From: an uncultured Bdellovibrionales bacterium
GTDB taxonomy: Bacteria; Bdellovibrionota; Bdellovibrionia; Bdellovibrionales; Bdellovibrionaceae
Direction: 5' to 3'
NCBI GenBank assembly: GCA_903926205.1
Contig: CAIYID010000057.1
Span: forward strand, 1-64,000
Length of the DNA: 64,000 nucleotides
Of the stretch, positions 16,685 to 25,874 are shown piece after piece. The stretch's first letter is position 1. Every line of letters begins with the position of its first letter. The notes beneath the pieces are model-generated. The model was not told the origin of the DNA. It did not search any database and saw only the letters and a program-made list of their open reading frames with translations. A program made the position numbers and the translations under genes.

Positions 16685-17320
16685 GTGAAATCATTATCTG
16701 TTCTACTAATAGCTTTTTGTTTACCCTTCGCAAAGGCTGAAGAAAAAATTAAAATGTATTATAACAATGAAGATCTCACAAAAATTATCGAACTTTACTC
16801 TAAAGCCTCAGGTCAGAAATTTATCCTTGATCCCTCGGTCAGAGGCAAAGTATCAATTTTTATTCCGGAGCCTGTTTCCATTGACGAAGCTTTCAACCAA
16901 CTATCTTCAGCTCTCGCCGTGAATGGATTTGGAATTAGCAAACAAGGCGACACCATGATTGTAAAATCAGCTAGAAATATTCAACGGGACCTTATTGAAG
17001 TCAGCAGTGCAAAGCCCTCAATCACACCAGAGCGAATGTACATTTGGATTTATACTCCACAAAATATTTCAGCAGGAAGTATTACTAAAGACTTAAGAAT
17101 ACTCACGTCAAAAGATGGTGAACTTTCAGTGAATGAAAATACCAATCAATTGATTATTTGCGATTGGGTATCAAATATTATTCGCATCAGTGAAATCCTC
17201 AAAGAAGTTGATAAAAAAGTTGACCCTTCCATAGCGAAGATCATCGAGAACTCAAAAAAAGAGAGAGAACTCCGTACGAAAGAATCCTCTACTAAACGCG
17301 CAGAAAAAACAGAAAATTAA
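16685..17320 (+). CDS. Stand-alone secretin N0-N1 domain protein (GspD-like N terminus)
   Basis: The start is the GTG at 16685, preceded by GAGGAG; it gives a clean signal peptide (MKSLSVLLIAFCLPFAKA). Residues 22-95 match the secretin N0 domain (DLTKIIELYSKASGQKFILD, then VRGKVSIFIPEP). Residues 115-180 match N1 (SAGSITKDLRILTSKDGELS, NQLIICDWVSNIIRISEIL). The protein ends in a charged helix. No secretin pore domain follows. It may be an adaptor that docks on a type II or IV secretion channel, or a relic of a full secretin gene. The stop is clean and the reading frame intact. Confidence 0.8.
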   Translation: MKSLSVLLIAFCLPFAKAEEKIKMYYNNEDLTKIIELYSKASGQKFILDPSVRGKVSIFIPEPVSIDEAFNQLSSALAVNGFGISKQGDTMIVKSARNIQRDLIEVSSAKPSITPERMYIWIYTPQNISAGSITKDLRILTSKDGELSVNENTNQLIICDWVSNIIRISEILKEVDKKVDPSIAKIIENSKKERELRTKESSTKRAEKTEN

Positions 17321-17527
17321 ATATTGTTTCCGCACTACGAAGGTTTATAGAAGGTCAGAGTCGCTTTTAAATACAAAATTTGAAAAAACTACTCTTTCGT
17401 TCGCAGTTGCGTACGAATTTAGCTCTCACAGATGTATTTCTATTGAAATCTGATGCGCAGCGATATATAACCCATTTGTCTTCAAATATGAATTTTAAAT
17501 CAATCGATAATATTAAAGGAGTCTCCA

Positions 17528-17926
17528 ATGACAAATCGAATCGGTACCAAAATTGCTCTGTTGAGCCTGATCCTCGCGCCTGTCTTTGCAAATGCAACCG
17601 CCGCCGTCACCTGCACTGCAAAAATTCCTTTTAAGGGTGAGGTTTTAAATGTTTCTGTTGAGCGCGGTGTAAAAAACGTCTCTGCTGCTTTTGAGCTTGG
17701 ATATTTAGGAAATATTAAATCTCAAGAATACACAGTGAACAAAACCTTATCGGCCGACCTTCGCGATGCTCTTTATAAAGGTAAAGGCTTTACACTGTCT
17801 GTTGATACAGCCGCTAAAACTGCCACTTTAAAGGCCAAATTAGACAATAAATGGGTTCATTTACCAAATTTGATCTGTGAGTTTAACGAGTTCGATCCAA
17901 AACCCGGTGTAACCATCAGCAACTGA
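17528..17926 (+). CDS. Small secreted protein, unknown function
   Basis: This 132-residue protein has a signal peptide (residues 1-25, ending NATAA) and two Cys (CTAKIPF near 29 and ICEFNEF near the end) that could form one disulfide linking the termini of a beta-rich domain. AAAGGAG precedes the ATG. It lies 17 nt upstream of the TIGR02147 regulator gene, a layout often seen in Bdellovibrio-type genomes, where a small exported protein is paired with such a regulator. Family not recognised. Confidence 0.72.
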   Translation: MTNRIGTKIALLSLILAPVFANATAAVTCTAKIPFKGEVLNVSVERGVKNVSAAFELGYLGNIKSQEYTVNKTLSADLRDALYKGKGFTLSVDTAAKTATLKAKLDNKWVHLPNLICEFNEFDPKPGVTISN

Positions 17927-17943
17927 ACTTTGAAGGAGCTCTC

Positions 17944-18765
17944 ATGAGTCATCATGAGCATATGGTCTCTCTGCTTTTGCGAAGCGAAAATTATCGCGAC
18001 TTTCTTTCGGAGTCCTTCACTTATCTGAAGGACTCTAAACCTGGATTTTCTTTGGCGACACTCGCTCGAAAAATTGGCTGCAAATCCAAAAGCTACCCCA
18101 GAGAAGTCATGACTGGTCGGCGCACCCTTTCTTATGATTATGCTCCTGGTTTTGTCGCAGCCTTTGGGCTCAAAGGAGATGCCAAAAAACTCTTTTTAAA
18201 ATTTGTGGAACTCGAGCGTTCTTCTAAAAAAGAGCAATTAAATGCAGATATTCAAGAAATCAAGTTTCGTCTTAAAAACCGCATCATGCATCAAACTCAA
18301 AAACCAAATGAAATCTTCTCTCAAAGTATTTGGATTGATATCTATGCCGCTTTGGGAACTGTGGAGCAAGGAGCTTCACATGAGGACATTCTATCTCGAA
18401 CAGGATTGAAACCTCAGGCGATCAGTCTTATTCTAAAAAGCATGCAAGAAAAAAACATCGTCAGATATGACTCCGCTTCTGCTCATTTTTTTCCTCAAAC
18501 TTTGCATCATTTTTTCGAGAACGCAGATCAGGATCTTGTTTTCCAAAAAAGATTTTTGGATCTTTTAACAAGAGTTGAAGCGAAAGCCAAAATCTCCATG
18601 AAAAGCGAAACAGATCTTTTCCAATGCTCGACAATTTCCGTTATGACCAAGGACTTGCCAAAATTAAAAATTGAACTGCGAGAGTTAATTCATCGTTTTG
18701 TTCAGGACTCAGAATTAGCGGATGGTGATAAACTCGCACATGTTGTCGTCGGATTTATTTCTTAG
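17944..18765 (+). CDS. TIGR02147-family (DUF4423) regulatory protein
   Basis: This 273-residue protein has the family's N-terminal pattern: SENYRDFLSESFTYLKDSKP, then FSLATLARKIGCKS, which reads as a helix-turn-helix, and a YDYAPGFVAAFGL segment. The C-terminal part (VEQGASHEDILSRTGLKPQA onward) is a second winged-helix-like region followed by the DUF4423 domain. The family is greatly expanded in Bdellovibrionota and Fibrobacter. It is thought to act in transcription; targets are not known. An AAGGAG site precedes the ATG. Confidence 0.88.
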   Translation: MSHHEHMVSLLLRSENYRDFLSESFTYLKDSKPGFSLATLARKIGCKSKSYPREVMTGRRTLSYDYAPGFVAAFGLKGDAKKLFLKFVELERSSKKEQLNADIQEIKFRLKNRIMHQTQKPNEIFSQSIWIDIYAALGTVEQGASHEDILSRTGLKPQAISLILKSMQEKNIVRYDSASAHFFPQTLHHFFENADQDLVFQKRFLDLLTRVEAKAKISMKSETDLFQCSTISVMTKDLPKLKIELRELIHRFVQDSELADGDKLAHVVVGFIS

Positions 18766-18788
18766 CGATAGCGATAAAGTCCATTACT

Positions 18789-19457
18789 TTAGTTCTTTTT
18801 TTTCTGGAGATTTTTTCTTACATGTTGTTCAACTAAGTCGACAACCTGTTGAAAATTCAATTCCGTGGTATCGACCACCATCGCGTTCTCCGGAACTTTC
18901 ATGGGTGCGGCCTTACGGGAAGAATCTTGTTGATCTCTTTGTACTTGAGCTTTTACAGTTTCTTCAACTGATAAGCCAAGATCCTTCGCTCTGCGCTCGG
19001 CTCGGTCTTCTTGTCTTGCGGTGAGATAAAATTTCACCAATGCTTCTGGAAAAACCACGGTGCCGCAATCGCGCCCTTCAGCCACAAGCCCCTTGGATTT
19101 ATGAGCACAGTCTCTTTGCGCCACCAATAAAGCTTCTCTGACTTTTGGAAAGTGACTGATTTTGCTCGCAATGCTTCCCACATGTTCTTGAAGAATTTGC
19201 TCCGTGACGTCTTTGTTCCCTAGAAAAACTCGTGTTTTATCTGAGGTCATATCCACTCGCCACTGTTCGCTAGTTGCTAACTTCGCTAAAGAATTTTCAT
19301 CATCCAAAACAGTGCCCGTTGAAAGTGCGGCGAAACCAAGACCGCGATAAAAGGCTCCCGTCGAAACCCAACTCCAGCCTAAGCGATGCGCGAGCTCACG
19401 ACTCACCGAAGTTTTTCCACTCGCAGCAGGCCCATCAATTGTTACGACTTGTCCCAT
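18789..19457 (-). CDS. cmk: Cytidylate kinase
   Basis: The protein has 222 residues, the family length. It has a P-loop (GPAASGKTS), the STGAFYRGLGFAAL nucleotide-binding segment, AEGRDCGTVVFPEA and a lid with RAERRAKDLG. It makes CDP and dCDP from CMP and dCMP. It lies 54 nt after hisC on the same strand. In many bacteria cmk sits next to rpsA; here about 6.7 kb of unrelated genes separate them. Confidence 0.96.
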   Translation of the reverse strand: MGQVVTIDGPAASGKTSVSRELAHRLGWSWVSTGAFYRGLGFAALSTGTVLDDENSLAKLATSEQWRVDMTSDKTRVFLGNKDVTEQILQEHVGSIASKISHFPKVREALLVAQRDCAHKSKGLVAEGRDCGTVVFPEALVKFYLTARQEDRAERRAKDLGLSVEETVKAQVQRDQQDSSRKAAPMKVPENAMVVDTTELNFQQVVDLVEQHVRKNLQKKKN

Positions 19458-19511
19458 AGTAATAGCTCACCATCTCGTCAATTTTGAGAGCCAAACTCTC
19501 AAGATTAAAAT

Positions 19512-20633
19512 TTAAATAGGTTTGATCTCAGTGAAAACTTCCTTCAAAGCCAAAATTGCCGCTTTGTTTTCTTCCGGAAGTCCTACACTCATTCTCAATT
19601 CCGTTTTGAATCCATAATTCAAAATCGGACGCAAAATCACGCCTCTTCTCAAAAGAGCTTCGTTAACCTTGGAGACGTCCCTCAAGGTGTCGAACATAAC
19701 AAAATTTGCCTGAGACTCAACAAAAGGAACCTGCATTTTTTTAAGTTCCTCATAAAAATAATCAAGACCACGGGAGTTATTTTCCACAGACCTGGCTATA
19801 AATTCATCATCTTGCAACGCCGCCACAGCCGCCACCTGAGCTAGGTCGTTGACATTAAAAGGATTTCTCACTCGATTGTAATAATCAATGACTTCCGGTT
19901 GAGCGAACAGCAATCCCACCCGAAAACCTGCCAGGCCGTAGGCTTTTGACAATGTGCGAATAACAACTACGCTAGAGTATTTTTCCATATAGGCCAAGGC
20001 TGAACGATAATCTCGAGTTCTTACATATTCCGTGTAAGCTTCATCAAAGATAATCAACCGGTTCGGGTCATTTCCAAATTGCTCAAGAAATTGGCAAACC
20101 TCAGCGTCAGAAATATGAGTCCCTGTCGGATTATTTGGATTAGGTATAAAAACAAGTTTAATTTTTTCTGCGCGAGGATCTGTCTTCAAAATCTTGGCCA
20201 TCGCCTGCAAATCAGTTTTATAGCCCGGAGCCAATGGAGAAAAAACTCGAGTGACTCTCGCGGCTTGAGCACAAAGCGCGTAAGATAAAAAAGCTTTGTC
20301 GGTAGTTAAAATAGCTTCACCGGGCTCACAATAAACCCGGATCAATATATCAATGACCTCATTAGAACCATTGCCAACAGAGACTTGAGACCGTGATAAC
20401 TTCCACTTTTTTGAAGCCAGTTCTACCAGCTCGAAAAAAGCTGGATCAGGATAACGATGCTGCTGACCAACAGCTTTGATTAAGGCCTCTTTCACTTTTG
20501 CGCTGGTCCCCAGTGGGTTTTCATTGCTCGCTAATTTGATTACATGTTGAACCCCATATTCGCGTTTTGTCTCTGCGATGGGCTTACCCGGCTTGTAGGG
20601 CACTAATGTGGCAATATCTGGTGATAGCTTCAT
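19512..20633 (-). CDS. hisC: Histidinol-phosphate aminotransferase
   Basis: This 373-residue PLP enzyme of fold type I carries ASNENPLG at the N terminus, IFDEAYTEYV and the PLP-lysine segment RTLSKAYGLAGFRVG. It makes histidinol phosphate from imidazole acetol phosphate, and can often act on aromatic amino acids. The ATG at 20633 gives the usual start MKLSPDIATLVPYKPGKP; an upstream ATG at 20702 would overlap the promoter of the divergent hydantoinase-A-like gene. No other his genes are nearby; linkage with cmk suggests the aromatic role is possible. Confidence 0.93.
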   Translation of the reverse strand: MKLSPDIATLVPYKPGKPIAETKREYGVQHVIKLASNENPLGTSAKVKEALIKAVGQQHRYPDPAFFELVELASKKWKLSRSQVSVGNGSNEVIDILIRVYCEPGEAILTTDKAFLSYALCAQAARVTRVFSPLAPGYKTDLQAMAKILKTDPRAEKIKLVFIPNPNNPTGTHISDAEVCQFLEQFGNDPNRLIIFDEAYTEYVRTRDYRSALAYMEKYSSVVVIRTLSKAYGLAGFRVGLLFAQPEVIDYYNRVRNPFNVNDLAQVAAVAALQDDEFIARSVENNSRGLDYFYEELKKMQVPFVESQANFVMFDTLRDVSKVNEALLRRGVILRPILNYGFKTELRMSVGLPEENKAAILALKEVFTEIKPI

Positions 20634-20690
20634 ATTTTTCTTCTCGAAAGATCCTTGCCTCCAACATCCTTTATCGTTTACCTTTTGTCT

Positions 20691-22145
20691 ATGTCTATTC
20701 AATTGGGAGTCAATCTCGGCCCGTCTTTCGCAGATCTTTGCTTGATTGACACCACACGCCCTACTCTTCCCTTAGCGTATCGTCGATCTTATACTCCCAG
20801 CGAATCCATTACCGGAAGTATTCATCAATTTTTATTAAACAACGCTCAGTACAAACCCGAAAAAGCCATTGTTGCGTCGAGCCTTCTAGAAAAAATATTG
20901 GACACTAAACTTGGCGGAACCGTCGCACAAGTGGTCACGCGTGGCTTTGAAAATTGGGCCTTTCTTCGCCAGACTTTACAACACAAATATTTTGAATTGC
21001 AGCCGCAACGTACTGAAGCTTTGGCCTCTCAAGACTTAATTTTTGGGATCACAGAGAGAGTGAACGCTTTTGGCGAAAACCTTAAAGACATCGATCTCAG
21101 TGAGTTGGAAGTTATCACTTCCAAGCTTAAGCTGATGAAGGCTGAACGGGTTTGTGTGAATTTCTTGTTCTCTGGTAAAAATCCCACTCATCAAAAAGAA
21201 GTGACTCAATATTTCGTAAATAATGGTTTTGAAGTTTTCTCCGCGCCAAGCCAAACCGAAAACTTATCCTCCTATCAAAACGAAGTCGCTCTTGAATATG
21301 CAGATGAAATTTTAGTGTGGAGAAAAAATTTATTGAACGCCTCCCTTTCTGGTTCTTTCAAAGAAATTCGTTCGGAAATCATTTTGGGGTGCGAAGGTTT
21401 TTTAACAGCCGAGCAAATTGATTTTCTCGACGGTGATTCTTCTCATTTTATTGAAGACAATAGTCGAATTGCCTCTTCACTTTTTGGACCAACGCGAGCT
21501 CTTTCTGATTTTTATAAAAATTCTTCGCAAGTATTAGTCTTGGGACTTGAACGGTGGTTTATTTTAAAGCCGAAAATTAGAAAAACCCAATGGCTAAGTC
21601 CCTGGGGACCTCTCGCTGGTGAGGTTCCAGACATCCAGGATTTAAAAATTCAGCCAACCTCGGCGCTGATTGTTGATGAATATGAACAGCTCAATTTTTC
21701 ATCGGAAGTGCTCGGCTTCCAACCAGGTCCAATTATTTTAGGTCGAGCACTAAAGCCAACACTTCTTGATTTACTTCATTTGCACAACAGCCACTCCACA
21801 CAAGGAATCCAAGCGCATACTCTGGAGGAAATCCTTCCAATCATTCAAACTTCGGGGTTAGCTAAATTCAAAGACACTCTCCAAGCAATGTTAAGGAATA
21901 CAAGCTCGGCCAATACAAAAATAGAAACAGTGATTCAAGATTTGGTTAACTTTTTGATCGATCAAATTGGTTTGCACATTTTATTAGAGCGAGAAAACCC
22001 TAAGAGTCCAGTCTTGTGTACAGGCGCTTTAGCTCCGATGTTAATTCCACATTTAAAAAAACGCTGGGCTGAGATCAATTGGGAACTCTGCCCTTATTCT
22101 TTAGAAATTGATGGTCTGGCATTGGCTGGACGGAGTTCAAAATGA
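20691..22145 (+). CDS. Diverged hydantoinase A/oxoprolinase-type protein
   Basis: This protein of about 484 residues has its stop overlapping the start of a clear hydantoinase B gene (ATGA). Its layout fits the HyuA half: an N-terminal nucleotide-binding-like start (SIQLGVNLGPSFADLCLID), a middle with GPTRALSDFY and a metal-like end (TGALAPMLIPHL). Active HyuA starts with DVGGTFTD; here it reads NLGPSFAD, so ATP binding may be changed or lost. No good ribosome site precedes the ATG at 20691. The family call depends on the partner gene as much as on sequence. Confidence 0.65.
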   Translation: MSIQLGVNLGPSFADLCLIDTTRPTLPLAYRRSYTPSESITGSIHQFLLNNAQYKPEKAIVASSLLEKILDTKLGGTVAQVVTRGFENWAFLRQTLQHKYFELQPQRTEALASQDLIFGITERVNAFGENLKDIDLSELEVITSKLKLMKAERVCVNFLFSGKNPTHQKEVTQYFVNNGFEVFSAPSQTENLSSYQNEVALEYADEILVWRKNLLNASLSGSFKEIRSEIILGCEGFLTAEQIDFLDGDSSHFIEDNSRIASSLFGPTRALSDFYKNSSQVLVLGLERWFILKPKIRKTQWLSPWGPLAGEVPDIQDLKIQPTSALIVDEYEQLNFSSEVLGFQPGPIILGRALKPTLLDLLHLHNSHSTQGIQAHTLEEILPIIQTSGLAKFKDTLQAMLRNTSSANTKIETVIQDLVNFLIDQIGLHILLERENPKSPVLCTGALAPMLIPHLKKRWAEINWELCPYSLEIDGLALAGRSSK

Positions 22146-23596
22146 GTTTGAACTTTAGATCTGATCTTCTCAAAGTTTTTTTGCAGCACACTCTAGCTCC
22201 CTTTGCGAGTGCGGCTTGCCTCACGGGTGAGGGAGAACTTCTTGATATAAAATATGAAACTCTAGCCGACGTGGGTACTCTTGGCGCCTCGGCACAAACT
22301 GTGACTCGATATTTCCCTATGCAACTGGGTGATGTGGTGATCCTTAACGATCCCTACAGTGGCGGAACCACGCTTTCAATGATCACTATTGTGACCCCTT
22401 TGTTATTGAATCACTCTCAAATTCCCAATTTATATTTGGCGATTCGCACTGGTTTTCGCCCGCAGCTTCTTCTTTCGAAGACCTTGGACGAAGAAGGTTT
22501 GCGAATTCCTCCGACTCCTATCGCTCAAAATCGAATTCTCAACGAAATGATTCTTGCGGCGATTTCTTCTCATCCCCTTTGTCCCTCCGGTTTGGTTGAA
22601 CGAATAAAATCAGAGTTGGTGCTCATCTGGAAACGTGTCGATTGTTTTCAAACTCTTTTACAAAAAAATTCTCAATTCAGTCACCGTTCGGTCATCAAAG
22701 ATTATTTAAAATCCAGTCGAAGTTACTTTTCTCAGCTACTTCAAGAATTACCTGCTGGCGAAACAAAAATCGAAACTCATTTGGAATCCGGAGAGTTCAT
22801 TCGCCTTCGTCTGGACTTAAGTGCCGAAGCTATTTGCTTTGATTTCTCAGGAACGTCGACTTCTCAACGTTTATGCTTAACAGACTCCGCCACCTTTGGC
22901 GCCTGCTTCGGGGCTGTGGCGGCTTTTTTGCAAAAACCAATTCCTCTTAATTCTGGAAGTTTTTCCCTCTTACATGTGACCACTCCGCTTGGCTCTTTTC
23001 TCAATGCAAAATATCCTTCACCGACGTTCAAGGGGATGACCGAAGGCACCAGTCAAGTTGCTGGTGCTATTTTGCAAGCGCTGGGGGAAATTGTTCCGCA
23101 AAAAAAATTCAGTGCAAGCGCCCAAACCCCCACTCAAATCAGTTTGGAATTTCTTAATGGACAAAGATTTTTCGATTCCCTTTCAGGAGGCATTGGTGCG
23201 TCCTCAACCAGTCATGGTGCAGACGCCGTTCCTTTTTGGCAAAGAATCAGCTTGCGCAACTCCATTCAAGAAATTGAAACTTTATTTCCACTTTTCATCA
23301 CTCAAGTCAGCCTCCGAAAAAATAGCGGAGGCCAAGGACAGTTCCATGGAGGCGACGGCCTCACAAAAGATTACGTGGTACAAAAAGAGGCAAAACTTCG
23401 ATGGATTATGCAGCACCGAAAGAATCCTCCTAAGGGGCTGAAAGGCGCCCTAGATGGAACACCTCCTGAAATTCGAATTGAACGAATGGATGGCTCTCAA
23501 GAAATATTAGACCGCACGGAAGGCGAAGCTTTAGTCTCCGTCGGAGATAAAATTAGCGTCTCCTCAGCTGGCGGTGGCGGCTACGGCAAAGCCTAG
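22142..23596 (+). CDS. Hydantoinase B/oxoprolinase family protein
   Basis: The 484-residue protein carries the HyuB signatures: GDVVILNDPYSGGTTLSM near the N terminus, the GQGQFHGGDG-type turn, and the C-terminal SAGGGGYG. HyuA/HyuB pairs open 5-oxoproline, hydantoin or acetone-type substrates with ATP; the A and B halves must work together. The four-base overlap with the upstream gene implies translational coupling. It is shorter than the usual 520-590 residues. The substrate is unknown, and the diverged A partner leaves activity uncertain. Confidence 0.9.
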   Translation: MSLNFRSDLLKVFLQHTLAPFASAACLTGEGELLDIKYETLADVGTLGASAQTVTRYFPMQLGDVVILNDPYSGGTTLSMITIVTPLLLNHSQIPNLYLAIRTGFRPQLLLSKTLDEEGLRIPPTPIAQNRILNEMILAAISSHPLCPSGLVERIKSELVLIWKRVDCFQTLLQKNSQFSHRSVIKDYLKSSRSYFSQLLQELPAGETKIETHLESGEFIRLRLDLSAEAICFDFSGTSTSQRLCLTDSATFGACFGAVAAFLQKPIPLNSGSFSLLHVTTPLGSFLNAKYPSPTFKGMTEGTSQVAGAILQALGEIVPQKKFSASAQTPTQISLEFLNGQRFFDSLSGGIGASSTSHGADAVPFWQRISLRNSIQEIETLFPLFITQVSLRKNSGGQGQFHGGDGLTKDYVVQKEAKLRWIMQHRKNPPKGLKGALDGTPPEIRIERMDGSQEILDRTEGEALVSVGDKISVSSAGGGGYGKA

Positions 23597-23624
23597 TCGA
23601 TTGCCGCGATAAGAACCTAATTGA

Positions 23625-25211
23625 CTAATGAGCTTCCGGGCCGATGATACATTTGATTTCTGGCGGAGTCAGCGGCTTGTCTTGATAACTTCCAAAAATC
23701 TTAGACTCTTTCGAATAAACAATTTTTTCAAGAACAATGGCCCCTGAAGGAGCAACGCTCGCCACACGAAAGCCCACCTTGAGCGTCAAAAATACTCGGC
23801 TCGGACTGTCAGATAACTCTCCATTTATAATGCTGCCATAATAAGGAGGCCAACTTTGATCTGTGCTCACCATTGAATTGAGGAAATACAAAAACGAATT
23901 TGTCTGAGTTTGTCCTTCATGAAGATCTCCGAGCCCCAACAATCCTGGATTCTGCGGAACAATATTAGTTCCCTCAAGATCGCCTAATCCTTTTAGTCCA
24001 TCTTTGTGACCAGCCCCTCCGGTCGGTATTAACATCGACGTGAGTCTTATTAGCAGCTGTTTCGCTTCATTGAGAATCGTCCGATAAGACAAAGTTGGAT
24101 TCGAAAATTCAGCTAAAAGCTGATACTCGTCACCAACGTTGATATCTTGATCTGGAATGGCATGCATGAAAGAAAGCTCACCTAAAAATCGTGCCGGGAC
24201 TGAAATTCCTTGGTACCAGTAAGTGAGAGCTTTGAATAAATCCCGACCAACAGCTTTTTTCTTAAAAGTGAGATGAGCAGATACGGGAGCGGCAAAATCA
24301 CAAGGACTTGTGCACAAGCCATTTTTACAAACTTCTGCACAATTATTATTCACAAAAAATGAAGTCTTGAGCGCGACAAGAGGTTCTGCATTCACTCGAA
24401 GAGTCCTGGATAACAAAGCCTTTCCTAGTTCAATCTGAGCACCATACTGCATCGGCCAAGCTGTTCCAGGAGTTCCTGCATATTTTGCCACAGGAATTAA
24501 ATCATTATCAGGCTGTAAACTCACACGACCAGAAATAACACCAATCTTATCATAAATAGCACTATGTTCGGGAGTAAGGTCTGGAACTTTGTAAATCTCC
24601 AAGCTCGCCTTCACATCCATCGGTCTAATATCGCCTCTTTGTTTTAAAAAACTAAGATTTAGGCAATCGGAATTCATTTTATAGTGAACAGTAAAGACGC
24701 TGTTTTCATAAATTTTAAAAACACACTTAGGCCCACGAGCAATAACTTTATTTTTTGCAACTTGCGAAATTTCACAATTGATTTGCGATAGCGCATCGAT
24801 CTCCCCACGCGCATCCGTAACCTCGGCTTCTAGACAAGTGTTTAAAAGACTTGCCTCGGCATGATAAAAATTAACGATACCCACGTCCGCAGGATTTGAT
24901 ACATTGAAAGGACTGTGCTCAATGGAGCACATTTCCTCCGGAAACTCACCGTCCGGGAATGCAAAAGACTTAGTAATTTCAGGCCTTGTATAAACCGGTG
25001 CACTGACGAGCACAATATACTCACCGACAAATTTATTACAGCTGGCGAACACATAATCGGTTTGATTTCCATGATACGCTTGTCGACCATCTTTATAAGA
25101 TCCCGCAATCGACATGTTTCCATCAGGAATTCGCACACAAGCCCAGGAGGAAGATCCTGGTAATAAATTAAGTAAAATTAGAGCTAAGACTAAGGCATTC
25201 AGCGTTTTCAT
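23625..25211 (-). CDS. Exported protein, last gene of the seven-gene exported-protein operon
   Basis: The protein has 528 residues with a signal peptide (residues 1-23, LALILLNLLPGSSSWAC). It holds about 16 cysteines, including CAEVCKNGLCTSPC, and a Gly-rich middle segment with two similar GLGDL turns (KGLGDLEGT, LGLGDLHEG). The rest looks beta-rich. Its start overlaps the stop of the upstream gene by 4 nt, so it is translationally coupled to it. I do not recognise the family. Likely location is the periplasm or cell surface. It could be a ligand-binding or assembly protein of the system. Confidence 0.72.
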   Translation of the reverse strand: MKTLNALVLALILLNLLPGSSSWACVRIPDGNMSIAGSYKDGRQAYHGNQTDYVFASCNKFVGEYIVLVSAPVYTRPEITKSFAFPDGEFPEEMCSIEHSPFNVSNPADVGIVNFYHAEASLLNTCLEAEVTDARGEIDALSQINCEISQVAKNKVIARGPKCVFKIYENSVFTVHYKMNSDCLNLSFLKQRGDIRPMDVKASLEIYKVPDLTPEHSAIYDKIGVISGRVSLQPDNDLIPVAKYAGTPGTAWPMQYGAQIELGKALLSRTLRVNAEPLVALKTSFFVNNNCAEVCKNGLCTSPCDFAAPVSAHLTFKKKAVGRDLFKALTYWYQGISVPARFLGELSFMHAIPDQDINVGDEYQLLAEFSNPTLSYRTILNEAKQLLIRLTSMLIPTGGAGHKDGLKGLGDLEGTNIVPQNPGLLGLGDLHEGQTQTNSFLYFLNSMVSTDQSWPPYYGSIINGELSDSPSRVFLTLKVGFRVASVAPSGAIVLEKIVYSKESKIFGSYQDKPLTPPEIKCIIGPEAH

Positions 25212-25861
25212 GGAGACACCTCAATAGAAACATTTGGATCAAGTTGAAAAGCACTTCCATCATGCGGTCGACTCTTTGTAAATGAATCTTCGACAAAATT
25301 AAGTCGCACTGTACACCTCATCGACACAACATCTGTCGACAGAGTATTTGTGGCCTTAAAAGATTGTAAATATTCATTACTCACTACGTCGCCTTTACTT
25401 CCGAGCATTGAACATTTCGTATCAACACTGACTCGAGTCGAAGGAAGCTCAATGGGTAGGCTTGCTGAAAATTTAATTTCGTAATTGAGATTATCGGAAG
25501 GAACCGCTCTATTCCAAGTATAACAATATTCTAAATAATATCGAGATCCATAAAAATCAGAATCCAAATTTACAAAAATATCTGTCATTCCGATTGAAGC
25601 ATCCCACCGATCATAAGCTCCATTGAAGTTTTTTGCAGCTTCTAACTGCGAAGTGAACAGAGATGTCGACAAGGCACTCAGACTCATCGTTTTTCCAAAT
25701 TGAGTGTACTGAATAGAATCAACACCCAATTGATTTGAAGTGTTGGAGTTCATAATACCCAAATCACACAAGAAAAGATTTTCAGTATAAGAAGCATGAG
25801 CCAATCCCGTCCATAAGAGGAAAATGGCATTTAAAAAAATCAACTTTCTTGAGTTATTCAT
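25208..25861 (-). CDS. Exported protein, paralogue A of the operon pair
   Basis: The 217-residue protein has a signal peptide (residues 1-23, ending GLAHA). It resembles the next upstream gene product. Shared features are an N-terminal CDLGIMNSN...GVDSI segment, a middle NLDSDFYGSRYYLEYCY strand pair, a KCSMLGSKGDVV segment and a C-terminal MRCTVRLNFVEDS strand. The four main Cys align between the two. The pattern suggests a disulfide-locked beta-sandwich, perhaps a pilin-like or coat subunit. That is inference. It is 13 nt from the paralogue gene and overlaps the next by 4 nt. Confidence 0.72.
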   Translation of the reverse strand: MNNSRKLIFLNAIFLLWTGLAHASYTENLFLCDLGIMNSNTSNQLGVDSIQYTQFGKTMSLSALSTSLFTSQLEAAKNFNGAYDRWDASIGMTDIFVNLDSDFYGSRYYLEYCYTWNRAVPSDNLNYEIKFSASLPIELPSTRVSVDTKCSMLGSKGDVVSNEYLQSFKATNTLSTDVVSMRCTVRLNFVEDSFTKSRPHDGSAFQLDPNVSIEVSP

Positions 25862-25874
25862 AAAATTCTCCTGA

